From contig CAXBCP010000008.1 in assembly GCA_963974055.1 (NCBI GenBank), positions 62,001 to 126,000 on the forward strand: DNA of 64,000 bases. Direction: 5' to 3'. Each line of letters begins with the position of its first letter. Positions within the stretch are counted from its first letter, which is position 1. A program made the translations under genes and the position numbers. The stretch comes from CAXBCP01 sp963974055 (GTDB lineage: Bacteria > Pseudomonadota > Alphaproteobacteria > MPNO01 > UBA830). The notes beneath the pieces were generated by a model. It had not been told where the DNA came from. It was given only the letters and a program-made list of their open reading frames with translations, and made no database searches. Positions 8,828 to 17,039 of this stretch are shown one piece after another.

Positions 8828-8865
8828 TGTCTCATATATGAAACAGGTGTCTCAAATATGAGACA
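8828..8865. promoter_or_regulatory. Two tandem 18-bp palindromic operators
   Basis: Site 1, TGTCTCATATATGAAACA (8828-8845), is a palindrome with one mismatch. Site 2, TGTCTCAAATATGAGACA (8848-8865), is perfect over both 7-base arms. The copies are offset by exactly 20 bp, about two helical turns, so dimers would sit side by side on one DNA face. They overlap the predicted transcription start, which suggests repression. The IclR-type protein at 15148 is the nearest candidate to bind them, but this is inference. Confidence 0.65.
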
Positions 8866-8904
8866 GCATATGAAGACCCCGAACCCGGGGGCGCAGGAGG
8901 GCGC

Positions 8905-9141
8905 ATGGAACAGGAAAGCCGTATTCTCGAACCCGCGAACGTAATCTGGCAAACCCGGACGCATGAAGAAACCGATTTCGAACGTCGCCTCGCCGACGCG
9001 ATGGAGCGCGCGTTCGTTGCTGGCGTCACGGAACTCGACGCGCTCGTCGATTGCCTCAACGCCGAAGGGGTGCGCGACGAAGACAACAGGGCGTGGACCG
9101 TCGACAGCTTTCGCGCCGTCATGGCCCGGCTCGGGGCCTGA
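8905..9141 (+). CDS. Small protein with recombinase-like helix-turn-helix
   Basis: A 78-residue protein that opens the catabolic operon, with GGAGG about 7 bases before the ATG. The N-terminus ends in a NVIWQTRTHEETDFER-type segment. The rest looks like three to four helices (DAMERAFVAGVTELDALVDC, then TVDSFRAVMARLGA) with an HTH-like spacing resembling Ser-recombinase DNA-binding tails. I recall proteins of this kind beside Rieske oxygenase genes, but cannot confirm it here. It could be a small regulator or a structural partner of the oxygenase. Six bases separate its stop from the ATPase start. Confidence 0.6.
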   Translation: MEQESRILEPANVIWQTRTHEETDFERRLADAMERAFVAGVTELDALVDCLNAEGVRDEDNRAWTVDSFRAVMARLGA

Positions 9142-9146
9142 AGGGC

Positions 9147-9953
9147 GTGGCTGGTTCTTCGGCGGATATCCGCCTCGAATTCCGCGACGTCACCAAGAAA
9201 TTCCAGGACCGTCAGGGCACCGGCAAGACGATCACCGCCGTCGAAGGGGTGACGCTGTCGGTCGGCGACGGCGAGGTGGTGTCGCTGATCGGTCCGTCGG
9301 GATGCGGGAAGTCGACCCTGCTCAACATGGCATCGGGGCTGAACGGCACCAGCGGCGGCCAGGTCTTCGTCGACGGCGAGGAGGTGGTCGAGGTCAACGA
9401 GCACGTAGCGTTCATGCTGCAGAAGGACCTGCTGCTGCCGTGGCGGTCGATCCGCGAGAACGTCGAATTCGGACTCGAAATTCACGGCCTCGACAAGGAC
9501 GAACGCCGCCGCCGGTCGGACGACTGGCTGACGCGCTGCAAGATCGCCGATTTTGCGGGCCACTATCCGCACCAGCTTTCCGGCGGCATGCGCCAGCGCG
9601 CGGCCCTTGCCCGGACATTGGCGACCGATCCGCACGTGCTGCTCCTGGACGAGCCGTTCTCCGCGCTCGACGCCCAGACCAAGATGATCCTGCAGCAGGA
9701 CCTCGCACGCACCCTCGCGGATGCGGGCAAGACGGCGCTGTTTATCACCCACGACCTGGTCGAAGCGGTCGCGCTGTCCGACCGGGTGCTGGTCATGAGC
9801 CAGCGTCCGGGCCGCATCATCGAGGAGATCGATGTCGAAATTCCCGGCCGCGACAATCCGATGGAGCGTCGCAAGCATCCGAAGATCGGCGAATACGTCG
9901 CCCAGCTCATGTCGCTGCTGCATGTCGGCGATGTCGAACTCGAAGTGACCTGA
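9147..9953 (+). CDS. ABC transporter ATP-binding protein, nitrate/sulfonate/taurine type
   Basis: A 268-residue ABC ATPase. The Walker A is GPSGCGKST (residues 49-57), the Q-loop region reads MLQKDLLLPWR, the signature is LSGGMRQR, the Walker B is VLLLDEPFSALD and the switch His is in FITHD. The QKD..LPW Q-loop form is typical of SsuB/TauB/NrtD-type importers. GTG at 9147 is taken as the start since no ATG is available in frame and residues before it are not conserved. The AAGGG just before it is too close to be a normal ribosome-binding site, so translational coupling to the 78-aa gene is likely. It pairs with the binding protein and permease downstream. Confidence 0.88.
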   Translation: MAGSSADIRLEFRDVTKKFQDRQGTGKTITAVEGVTLSVGDGEVVSLIGPSGCGKSTLLNMASGLNGTSGGQVFVDGEEVVEVNEHVAFMLQKDLLLPWRSIRENVEFGLEIHGLDKDERRRRSDDWLTRCKIADFAGHYPHQLSGGMRQRAALARTLATDPHVLLLDEPFSALDAQTKMILQQDLARTLADAGKTALFITHDLVEAVALSDRVLVMSQRPGRIIEEIDVEIPGRDNPMERRKHPKIGEYVAQLMSLLHVGDVELEVT

Positions 9954-10035
9954 CAAGGACGACCGGACTTAACGGAACCGAACGAAAACTGCACGACCGA
10001 CTTCAACACGCATGACATCAACAGGGAGATTATTC

Positions 10036-11010
10036 ATGCACTTCACGAAAAAACTGATCGCTGCCTCGGCGGCCGCCATCGCGGTGGCCGGCTTCGTCGC
10101 CGGCCCCGCCGCCGCCGCCGAAAAGGTCAACTACCTGCTGCCGGCCCCCGGTTTCCTGCCGGCCTTTGCGCCGTGGCAGCTCGCCAAGTACAAGGGCTTC
10201 TATGCCGAGGAAGGCCTTGACGTCACGTTCCAGACCGCCAAGGGCGGCGTCGATGTCGCCAAGCAGGTCGGGGTCGGCAATGCGCCGATCGGCGGCGCCA
10301 TCGGCGATACGTCTCTGCTTGTCCGGCCCAACGGCATCCCCGTGCGCTCGGTCGCGATCATGGGCGGCGGCTCGCTGGTGCAGCTCGTGGCCCGCACGGA
10401 TCGCAGCATCAACAAGGTCGAGGATCTCAAGGGCAAGACCATCACGGTCATGTCCTATCAGGACACCACGTTCTTCGCGGCCCAGGGAATCCTTGCGTCG
10501 CGCGGGCTGACCCGCAACGACGCCAATATCCAGGCGGCCGGCCCGCAGGGTGTCTGGAAACTGTTCGTCGAGGGCAAGGCCGACGCCATGATGGGCGTAC
10601 CGGACTGGATCGGCATCGCCCGCGGCGCCAAGGTCGACATGAAGATCTTCAACGCGATGGATTACTTCCCGTCCATGGCGCAGGCGATCGTCGCCTCGGA
10701 CGAGATGATCAAGAACAACCCCAAGCTTATCCAGGGGCTGGTCCGCGCGTCGCTGAAGGGCCTGAAGATGATCATGGACGACCCGGCAGCGGCTGCAGCC
10801 GAATACATCAAGGCGGTGCCGCGCTGGAAACTGGGACCGATGGTCGGCACGTTCAAGCTGTACAACGAGTACACCTATCCGGGGCAGAAAGTGCTCGGCG
10901 CGATGGATGAAGCGCGTCTCGCGAAGCTTCAGGATTTCTACCTGACGGCCGGTTTCATCAAGAAGAAAGTCGATGTCGCCGACCTGTATACGAACCAGTT
11001 CGTTCAGTAG
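10036..11010 (+). CDS. ABC transporter periplasmic binding protein, NMT1/THI5-like
   Basis: A 324-residue exported protein. The signal peptide reads MHFTKKLIAASAAAIAVAGF and ends near AAAAE. The mature part starts VNYLLPAPGFLPAFAPWQLA, followed by KGFYAEEGLDVTFQT, the classic N-lobe of NMT1/THI5/SsuA-like proteins. Such proteins bind thiamine precursors, nitrate, sulfonates or aromatic acids. AGGGAG lies before the ATG at 10036; a start at 10012 would only lengthen the signal peptide. The strong stem-loop just after the gene may raise its level over the permease. The ligand is unknown but should be the operon's substrate. Confidence 0.87.
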   Translation: MHFTKKLIAASAAAIAVAGFVAGPAAAAEKVNYLLPAPGFLPAFAPWQLAKYKGFYAEEGLDVTFQTAKGGVDVAKQVGVGNAPIGGAIGDTSLLVRPNGIPVRSVAIMGGGSLVQLVARTDRSINKVEDLKGKTITVMSYQDTTFFAAQGILASRGLTRNDANIQAAGPQGVWKLFVEGKADAMMGVPDWIGIARGAKVDMKIFNAMDYFPSMAQAIVASDEMIKNNPKLIQGLVRASLKGLKMIMDDPAAAAAEYIKAVPRWKLGPMVGTFKLYNEYTYPGQKVLGAMDEARLAKLQDFYLTAGFIKKKVDVADLYTNQFVQ

Positions 11011-11030
11011 GCCCATCGCCTGAACACGCT

Positions 11031-11067
11031 TCTCCCCGGCCTGCCCTGAACGGGGCGGCCGGGGAGA
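11031..11067 (+). terminator. Intercistronic stem-loop between binding protein and permease genes
   Basis: An 11-bp perfect stem (tctccccggcc / ggccggggaga) with a 15-base loop and no T-run. It lies in the 99-base gap of an otherwise tight operon. Such structures commonly protect upstream mRNA or attenuate downstream expression in importer operons. Confidence 0.55.
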
Positions 11068-11109
11068 GACTTCAACCGACAAGACAGACTGACCGGGACA
11101 GACAGTATA

Positions 11110-11892
11110 ATGGCATCCTCGTTCACACCCGCCCGCATCGCGATAAGCGTCGGCATTCTCGTGGCTTTCCTGGTGTTCTGGGAATGGGGCCCCGGAGCGC
11201 TGAATATCGCCCCCTATATCATTCCGCCGATGTCCGCCTGCGCCGAAGGACTGATCGAGCTGTTCCGCACCGATAACCTGTGGGGCCATATCTGGATCAC
11301 CTCGATCGAGGTTGTCGCCGGGTTCGCGATCGGATCGCTGTTCGGGATTGTAGTCGGCTACCTGCTCGGCATGTCGGTGACGGCGGAAGTTGTGCTGTCG
11401 CCCTATATCCTGGCGTTGCAGATCGCGCCGAAGGTCGCTTTTGCACCGCTCTTTGTCCTGTGGTTCGGCTTCGGGCTGGAGCCGCGGATTCTGATCGCCG
11501 TGCTGATCGTGTTTTTCCCCGTGCTGATCAACGTCATGACGGCGGTGCGCGGCATCGACCCCGACCTGATCAACCTGGCGCGTTCGTTCAAGGCGAGCCG
11601 GCTGCAGATTTTCTGGAAGATCGAATTTCCCGCGTCGATGCCGCCGCTTTTCGCCGGGCTGCGGATCGGGGCGACGCTCGCGGTAATCGGCGTCACGGTC
11701 GGCGAATTTGCCGGCGGCAATGGCGGCGTCGGGTACCTGATCGGGCTGACCGCAGGCGCTGCCGAAACGGCGAAGGTTTTCGCCGCGATATTCGTCCTGA
11801 CGGTGATCGGCATGATCGCGTACTGGCTGGTCATCCTGGCCGAAGGAAAGGTTCTGCATTACGTGCCGAACCGCGGCCAGACCGGATTTTGA
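11110..11892 (+). CDS. ABC transporter permease, nitrate/sulfonate/taurine type
   Basis: A 260-residue inner-membrane permease with about six transmembrane helices. The cytoplasmic EAA-like loop reads NLARSFKASRLQIFWKIEF, followed by PASMPPLFAGLRIG, as in SsuC/TauC/NrtB. It starts MASSFTPARIAISVG with the first helix directly after. It completes the importer with the ATPase and binding protein upstream and ends 23 bases before the Rieske oxygenase gene, linking uptake to oxidation of the compound. Confidence 0.88.
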   Translation: MASSFTPARIAISVGILVAFLVFWEWGPGALNIAPYIIPPMSACAEGLIELFRTDNLWGHIWITSIEVVAGFAIGSLFGIVVGYLLGMSVTAEVVLSPYILALQIAPKVAFAPLFVLWFGFGLEPRILIAVLIVFFPVLINVMTAVRGIDPDLINLARSFKASRLQIFWKIEFPASMPPLFAGLRIGATLAVIGVTVGEFAGGNGGVGYLIGLTAGAAETAKVFAAIFVLTVIGMIAYWLVILAEGKVLHYVPNRGQTGF

Positions 11893-11915
11893 TTTATACT
11901 GCGAAGGAGAGAGAT

Positions 11916-12974
11916 ATGACGGATACAGTCGTTTCCCCCGAAGATATCAAAAAGCGCGTGGCGCTCGGCCCGCTGAACCGCTGGTGGCCGGTTGCCGCCA
12001 GCTGGATGATCACCGACACGCCGCACGGGCTGACCCGTCTCGGCGAAAAGATCGCCCTGTGGCGCGACAAGGACGGCAGCGTCCACTGCATCGAGGACCG
12101 CTGCCCGCATCGTGGCGCACGCCTGTCGATGGGCTGGAACCTGGGCGACCGGATCGCCTGCTGGTATCACGGTATCGAAATTGGCGCCGACGGCGTGGTC
12201 AAGGATGTGCCCGCCGTCGCGAACTGCCCGCTGGTCGGCGAGAAGGCGATCAAGTCCTATCCGTGTTTCGAACATATGGGCGGCATCTTCGTCTGGTTCG
12301 GCGACGAACTTCACCAGGAACCGGACGAATTCGGCATGCCGGAGGAATTCGAATCCGACGAATGGTCGGCGATGCTGTGCACCGCCCACTGGAAGTGCAA
12401 CTGGGTCTATGCGGTCGATAACGTCATGGACCCGATGCATGGTGCCTATCTGCACGCGATTTCCCATTCCATGGCCGAAGGCGACAAGGAAGCGCGGATG
12501 CAGGTCGACAAGACCGATACCGGCTTCGTCTTCGGCAAGTCGGACCAGCGCGACGTCAATTTCGACTGGATCGAATGGGGCGATACCGGCGCGTTCTGGT
12601 TGCGTGTCTCGCCGTTGCCCTATCGCAAGGCGGCGGGCCCGGGCGGCAATTTCGGCATCATGGGATTCGTGACGCCCATCGACGAGGAAAACTGCCGCGT
12701 GTTTTTCTGGCGTACCCGCAAGGTGCAGGGCTGGCAGCGCGACGCCTGGAAATTCATGTATCGCCACAAGCTGGAGACACTGCATTGGGACGTGCTGGAA
12801 CAGGATCGCGTGATTCTCGAAGCGATGGAGCCCGACGCCCGCGACCATGAATTCCTGTATCAGCACGATACCGGCCTCGCGCGGTCGCGGCGGATGCTGG
12901 AGCAGGTTGCCGAGGCGCAGCTTTCCGCGGTTGCGGACAAAACCGGCAAGACGCCCGCGACAGCGGCCGAATAG
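11916..12974 (+). CDS. Rieske non-heme iron oxygenase, alpha subunit
   Basis: A 352-residue oxygenase. The Rieske [2Fe-2S] ligands are CPH (Cys63, His65) and CWYH (Cys82, His85). The mononuclear iron site is in DNVMDPMHGAYLH, with Asp168 as the bridging residue and His175 and His180 as ligands (HxxxxH). The size and N-terminus (NRWWPVAASWMIT) fit single-subunit, phthalate/vanillate demethylase-type enzymes. These hydroxylate or demethylate aromatic or cyclic compounds. It needs a ferredoxin-reductase partner, and none is encoded nearby. The GGAGAGAG ribosome-binding site fits the ATG at 11916. Nine bases separate it from the SDR gene. Confidence 0.9.
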   Translation: MTDTVVSPEDIKKRVALGPLNRWWPVAASWMITDTPHGLTRLGEKIALWRDKDGSVHCIEDRCPHRGARLSMGWNLGDRIACWYHGIEIGADGVVKDVPAVANCPLVGEKAIKSYPCFEHMGGIFVWFGDELHQEPDEFGMPEEFESDEWSAMLCTAHWKCNWVYAVDNVMDPMHGAYLHAISHSMAEGDKEARMQVDKTDTGFVFGKSDQRDVNFDWIEWGDTGAFWLRVSPLPYRKAAGPGGNFGIMGFVTPIDEENCRVFFWRTRKVQGWQRDAWKFMYRHKLETLHWDVLEQDRVILEAMEPDARDHEFLYQHDTGLARSRRMLEQVAEAQLSAVADKTGKTPATAAE

Positions 12975-12982
12975 GAAGCATC

Positions 12983-13741
12983 ATGGGCGCGGTCTCGCTC
13001 GCCGGTAAACGGCTGGTCATCACAGGCGCGGCGCGCGGCCTCGGCGAAGGATTTGCCGACGCTGCGCTCGACGCCGGCGCGCGGGTGGTCATCGCCGATA
13101 TCCTGGAGGACCGGGGGCGCGCAACCGCCGAACGGCTTTCCGCGACGGGCGAGGCGACGTTCGAGTTTGTCGACCTTGCCGATCCGGCGTCGATCGAGGC
13201 GCTGGCCGCGGCGGCGGAAAAGACGCTCGGCGGCATCGACGGGCTGGTGAACTGCGCAGCGATCGCGACCGGGATCGGCGGCAAGATGGCCGACGAGATC
13301 GATATCGAAACCTGGGACAGGGTGATGACGGTCAACGTGCGCGGCACCTGGCTGGCGGTGAAGGCGTTCTCGCCCGCGCTGCGGAAAGCGGGCAACGGCA
13401 AGATCGTCAACGTCGCCTCGGACACCGCGATGTGGGGCGCGCCCCGCCTGTTGCATTACGTTGCGTCCAAGGGCGCGGTGATTTCGATGACACGCTCCCT
13501 CGCCCGCGAACTGGGCGGCGACGGTATCGCCGTCAACGCGATTGCGCCGGGACTGACGCTGGTCGAAGCGACCGAATACGTGCCCGAAGATCGCCACCGC
13601 CAGTATATCGACGGTCGGGCGATGAATCGCGAACAGCAGCCCGAAGACGTAAACGGGGCGGTGATGTTCCTGCTGTCGGACGCGGCAGATTTTGTGACCG
13701 GCCAGTTGCTGCCGGTGAATGGCGGATTCGTTTTCAACTGA
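12983..13741 (+). CDS. Short-chain dehydrogenase/reductase
   Basis: A 252-residue classical SDR. The cofactor motif is TGAARGLG (residues 14-21), an Asp (Ala-Asp at 38-39) follows beta-2 and favours NAD, and the catalytic residues Ser146, Tyr159 and Lys163 are in the normal spacing (HYVASKG). C-terminal GQLLPVNGGF matches the family. It probably oxidises an alcohol or dihydrodiol made after the Rieske step. The next gene follows after 15 bases with an AAGGAGG ribosome-binding site. The exact substrate is unknown. Confidence 0.87.
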   Translation: MGAVSLAGKRLVITGAARGLGEGFADAALDAGARVVIADILEDRGRATAERLSATGEATFEFVDLADPASIEALAAAAEKTLGGIDGLVNCAAIATGIGGKMADEIDIETWDRVMTVNVRGTWLAVKAFSPALRKAGNGKIVNVASDTAMWGAPRLLHYVASKGAVISMTRSLARELGGDGIAVNAIAPGLTLVEATEYVPEDRHRQYIDGRAMNREQQPEDVNGAVMFLLSDAADFVTGQLLPVNGGFVFN

Positions 13742-13756
13742 TAAGGAGGACTTGTA

Positions 13757-14323
13757 ATGAGTGCGGAAACAAAGGTCGTGACCGGTGCGGACGGACGGGA
13801 AGAAAACCTGCCCGGCTGGCGTCAGCAGGACGGCCAGGGGTTCGATGACTGGATGGAAACCCGGGTCGCCCGCTACGAGACCCGTCAATACGACTGGGAT
13901 GTCCTGAAATTCCAGTCCGATTTCGATCCCAAGTACCGGCGCGCGCAGATGCGCTACATGGGCACCGGCGGCACCGGGAAGGCGACCGACAACAACACGG
14001 TTCCGTCCGAGCATTTCACGTTTTCCACGATGGTGCTGCCGCCGGGCTGCGAAGGCCCGCCGCACCTGCACACCGATGTCGAGGAAGTCTTCTTCATGCT
14101 GCGCGGCAGCATCCGCCTGACGATCCAGGACGGGAACAAGGAATGGGAAACCGTCCTCAAGGAACGCGACCTGATTTCCGTGCCGCCGGGGGTGTATCGC
14201 GGACTCGTGAATGAAGGTCAGGAAGAAGCGCTGATGTGCGTGATGCTCGGCGCCGTGAAGCCGGTGACGCCCAGTTATCCGCCCGATCACCCGCTGGCGG
14301 CGATCAAACGCGACAAGAAATAG
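13757..14323 (+). CDS. Cupin-domain protein
   Basis: A 188-residue single-cupin protein. Motif 1 reads GPPHLHTDVEEVFFMLRG, giving the His-x-His and Glu metal ligands; motif 2 is weaker (LISVPPGVYRGLVNEG) and has no clear His. The N-terminal ~60 residues (NLPGWRQQDGQGFDDWMETR) form an extension. It may be a metal-dependent dioxygenase or isomerase, or only bind a ligand. Its position between the SDR and hydrolase genes suggests a role in the catabolic pathway. The AAGGAGG before the ATG is the strongest ribosome-binding site in the operon. Confidence 0.8.
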   Translation: MSAETKVVTGADGREENLPGWRQQDGQGFDDWMETRVARYETRQYDWDVLKFQSDFDPKYRRAQMRYMGTGGTGKATDNNTVPSEHFTFSTMVLPPGCEGPPHLHTDVEEVFFMLRGSIRLTIQDGNKEWETVLKERDLISVPPGVYRGLVNEGQEEALMCVMLGAVKPVTPSYPPDHPLAAIKRDKK

Positions 14324-14332
14324 GCCCCGGTT

Positions 14333-15151
14333 TTGGAAGCCGATTCCAAATCCATAGCCACGGCGCAGGGCGATATTACCTGCCTCGAAGCGGGCCCGGC
14401 GGAGAATGCCGGTGTGCCGCTGGTGCTGCTGCACGGCATCGGGTCCGGCGCGGCGTCGTGGCAGGCGCAGCTCGAAGCGTTTTCCGACCGCTACCGCGTG
14501 ATCGCCTGGGACGCGCCGGGATATGGCGGCTCGACCCCCCTGGAGCCGACAATGCCCGATGCACGGGATTACGCCGGCGCGCTGGCGGATTTTCTCGATG
14601 CGCTGGAGATCGGATCGTGCCACCTGGTCGGGCATTCGCTCGGCGCCCTCATGGCGTGTGCCTTCGCGCAGCGGTGGCCGGACAGGGTTAAAAGCCTGAC
14701 CCTCGGCGATCCGGCGGCCGGCTATGGCAATGCGGCGCCGGAATTGCGGGCGCAACGCCGGTCCGCGCGGCTCGGCCTGCTCGACGAACTGGGGCCGGAA
14801 GGCCTGGCGCGGGAACGGCACGGCGTTCTGCTGTCGGACAATGCGCCGGACTGGGCGCGCAAGCGTGTTCACGACGTCATGTCGCGTATCCGGCCCGACG
14901 GCTATCGCCAGGCGGTCGAACTGCTGATGCAGGGCGATATCCATGCCGACGCGGCGGGCATCGACCTGCCGGTGCTGGTCGTCGTCGGCGGTGCGGATAC
15001 GGTCACGCCCCCAGAAGGCTGCCGCAAGGTTGCGGACAGTTTTCCGAACGCGACGTTCGAAATCCTGCCCGGGCTGGGCCACGCGTCCTATGTGGAAGGA
15101 CCCGACGCGTTCAACGCCGTTCTCGGCGCGTATCTGGATGCATCCGCATGA
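14333..15151 (+). CDS. Alpha/beta hydrolase
   Basis: A 272-residue alpha/beta hydrolase. The oxyanion segment is LLHGIGSG, the nucleophile elbow is GHSLGA, the acid is in VGGADTVTPPE and the His is in GLGHASY. The pattern resembles meta-cleavage product hydrolases and enol-lactone hydrolases of aromatic breakdown. The start is TTG at 14333, nine bases after the cupin stop, with no ATG nearby in frame. Its stop overlaps the ATG of the IclR gene (ATGA at 15148-15151), so the two are translationally coupled. Confidence 0.85.
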   Translation: MEADSKSIATAQGDITCLEAGPAENAGVPLVLLHGIGSGAASWQAQLEAFSDRYRVIAWDAPGYGGSTPLEPTMPDARDYAGALADFLDALEIGSCHLVGHSLGALMACAFAQRWPDRVKSLTLGDPAAGYGNAAPELRAQRRSARLGLLDELGPEGLARERHGVLLSDNAPDWARKRVHDVMSRIRPDGYRQAVELLMQGDIHADAAGIDLPVLVVVGGADTVTPPEGCRKVADSFPNATFEILPGLGHASYVEGPDAFNAVLGAYLDASA

Positions 15152-16176
15152 GCCGCCGGACGGGAAAAGCGAAAGAGCCCGGCTATATCGTGCCGGCGCT
15201 CGAACGCGGGCTGCTGCTGTTGCAGGCCTTTTCGAAGGACAAGCCCGTCCAGTCGCTGGGCGTGCTGGCAAAGGAACTGGGTCTGCCGCGGGCGACGACG
15301 TTCCGTCTTGCCAACACGCTCGAACATCTGGGGTTTCTTGTCCGCGAGGAAGAGACCGGCGAATACCGGGTCGGCGCGGCGGCGCTGAAGCTGGGCTGGA
15401 CCTATCTGTCGGGGCTGGAGCTGCCCGATATCGCCTTCCCGTTCCTGTCCAATCTGCGGTATCGCACCGGGGCATCGGTTCATATGGCGGTGCGGGACGG
15501 GCATGAAATCGTCTATGTCAGCCGGCTGGCGACCAACACGGCGCTGAGCAGCAATATCCGGCTCGGCTCGCGCCTGCCGGCCCATGGCTCGTCGATGGGG
15601 CGGGCGATTTTGCAGGATCTCGAAGAAGACGACCTGATCCATCTCTATCGCGGCATCCGCGAACTCGCGCCGTTTTCGCCGGAAACGCCCAACACCGTGA
15701 TGCAGCTGCTCGACCTGTTGCGCAAGGATGCGGAGAACGACGGCGTGATCATCAGCAAGGGCTATTACGAAAAGGGCGTCGTCAGCATTGCCGCGCCGAT
15801 CCGCGACGGGCGGGATGTCGTGGTCGCCGCGATCAATATTACGGCCGCCGCGGGCCGCTACAGCGACGAGACGCTGGAAGGCGATATACTCGATCAGGTG
15901 CTCATGGCGGCGAAACAGATTTCAATGTCACTGGGGCATGATCCCGAAAGCCACAGCACAAAGCCGGGCATGGGACATGCGCTGCTGCATACGGCCCTCG
16001 CCGATCCGCGCTATCATGGCGAGGACGAGCAGGGGCATCCCAAATACCAGGACCGGGAAGGGCTGGAAAAGGCCGATCGCGAATTCCGGCGCGACGAGCG
16101 CCGCCTGGTCCGCGAGCACGAAGCGCACCAGGCCGAACTTCTCCGGCGCTACGCGACGGAAGACGAAGAGGACTAA
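15148..16176 (+). CDS. IclR-family transcriptional regulator with C-terminal extension
   Basis: A 342-residue regulator. The winged HTH spans about residues 8-75 (LAKELGLPRATTFRLANTLE, then GEYRVGAAALKLG). The IclR effector domain covers about 85-260. The last ~80 residues are an unusual charged helical tail rich in Arg, Glu and His; IclR proteins are usually near 260 residues. It sits inside the operon it probably controls, and the tandem palindromes at 8828-8865 are candidate targets. IclR proteins often respond to aromatic acids or pathway intermediates. Confidence 0.85.
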   Translation: MSRRTGKAKEPGYIVPALERGLLLLQAFSKDKPVQSLGVLAKELGLPRATTFRLANTLEHLGFLVREEETGEYRVGAAALKLGWTYLSGLELPDIAFPFLSNLRYRTGASVHMAVRDGHEIVYVSRLATNTALSSNIRLGSRLPAHGSSMGRAILQDLEEDDLIHLYRGIRELAPFSPETPNTVMQLLDLLRKDAENDGVIISKGYYEKGVVSIAAPIRDGRDVVVAAINITAAAGRYSDETLEGDILDQVLMAAKQISMSLGHDPESHSTKPGMGHALLHTALADPRYHGEDEQGHPKYQDREGLEKADREFRRDERRLVREHEAHQAELLRRYATEDEED

Positions 16177-16223
16177 TTCCGGGGCTGCGTGCTCCGGCAA
16201 CGGGACAGAAACAGGAAAGAAAA

Positions 16224-17039
16224 ATGAATACCGATATGAAAGACAAGGTCGCCGTCGTTACCGGCGGGTCCTCCGGCATCGGGCTGGCCGCGGCCGCGGC
16301 ATTCCTGCGCGACGGCGCCAGGGTCGCGATCTGCGGCCGCAGCCAGGATCGGCTGGACGAAGCCGCCGCCGAGCTGGCGGCGATTTCCGGCGCCGACAAC
16401 GTACTGGCGGTCGCCTGCGACGTGCTGGACGAAAGCGACGTCGAAAAGCTGCGCGACACGGTGGCGGCGGCGTTCGGCCGCTGCGATGCGCTGGTATGCA
16501 ACGCGGGCCAGGCGCGGCAGAGCAATTTCTTCACCACCAGCGACCAGGACTGGCGCGACGAGTTCGAACTTAAATTCTTTTCCGTCCTGCGCCCGGTTCG
16601 CGCCTTTGCCGGATTGCTGGAAGCGTCGGGCGCCGGCGCCATCGTGGTCACCAGCGCCATTCTTGCGCGCCAGCCCGAACCGTTCCTGATCGCCACGGGG
16701 GCGACACGGGCGGGGCAGCTGAACCTGATGAAATCCCTGTCGCTCGAATTCGCGCCGAAGAACATTCGCGCCAATGCGGTGCTGATCGGGCTGGTCGATT
16801 CCGGCCAGTGGGGCCGGCGCTACGACCGCGGCGAATATCCCGACGGACGGAAAATCCCGGCCGGAATGTCGAAGGAGGACTATTTCGCCGATCTTGCGAA
16901 GTCCCGCCATATCCCGCTCGGGCGGCTCGGCACGCCGGCGGAAGCGGCGAACGCGATTCTGTTCTTCGCGTCTTCGGCGTCGTCCTATATTACCGGCGAA
17001 ACAATCGATGTAACGGGAGGCCAGGCGCGTAATGTCTGA
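16224..17039 (+). CDS. SDR-fold protein lacking the usual Tyr-Lys pair
   Basis: A 271-residue Rossmann protein. The cofactor motif TGGSSGIG (residues 13-20) and NAG (93-95) are normal, and Ser144 is in place. The usual YxxxK is replaced: the aligned stretch LIATGATRAGQLN has Thr158 and Arg162 instead of Tyr and Lys. C-terminal ITGETIDVTGGQ is typical. This variant forms a recognisable SDR subgroup of unclear chemistry. An AGGAAAG ribosome-binding site precedes the ATG. The stop lies inside the next gene's first codons (ATGTCTGA), showing coupling to the ThDP enzyme. Confidence 0.82.
   Translation: MNTDMKDKVAVVTGGSSGIGLAAAAAFLRDGARVAICGRSQDRLDEAAAELAAISGADNVLAVACDVLDESDVEKLRDTVAAAFGRCDALVCNAGQARQSNFFTTSDQDWRDEFELKFFSVLRPVRAFAGLLEASGAGAIVVTSAILARQPEPFLIATGATRAGQLNLMKSLSLEFAPKNIRANAVLIGLVDSGQWGRRYDRGEYPDGRKIPAGMSKEDYFADLAKSRHIPLGRLGTPAEAANAILFFASSASSYITGETIDVTGGQARNV

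Noticed and set aside
12860..15475. 871-codon open frame on the minus strand
   Set aside because: It is antisense to the Rieske, SDR, cupin and hydrolase genes, is Arg/Pro/His-rich and has no family pattern; a high-GC shadow frame.
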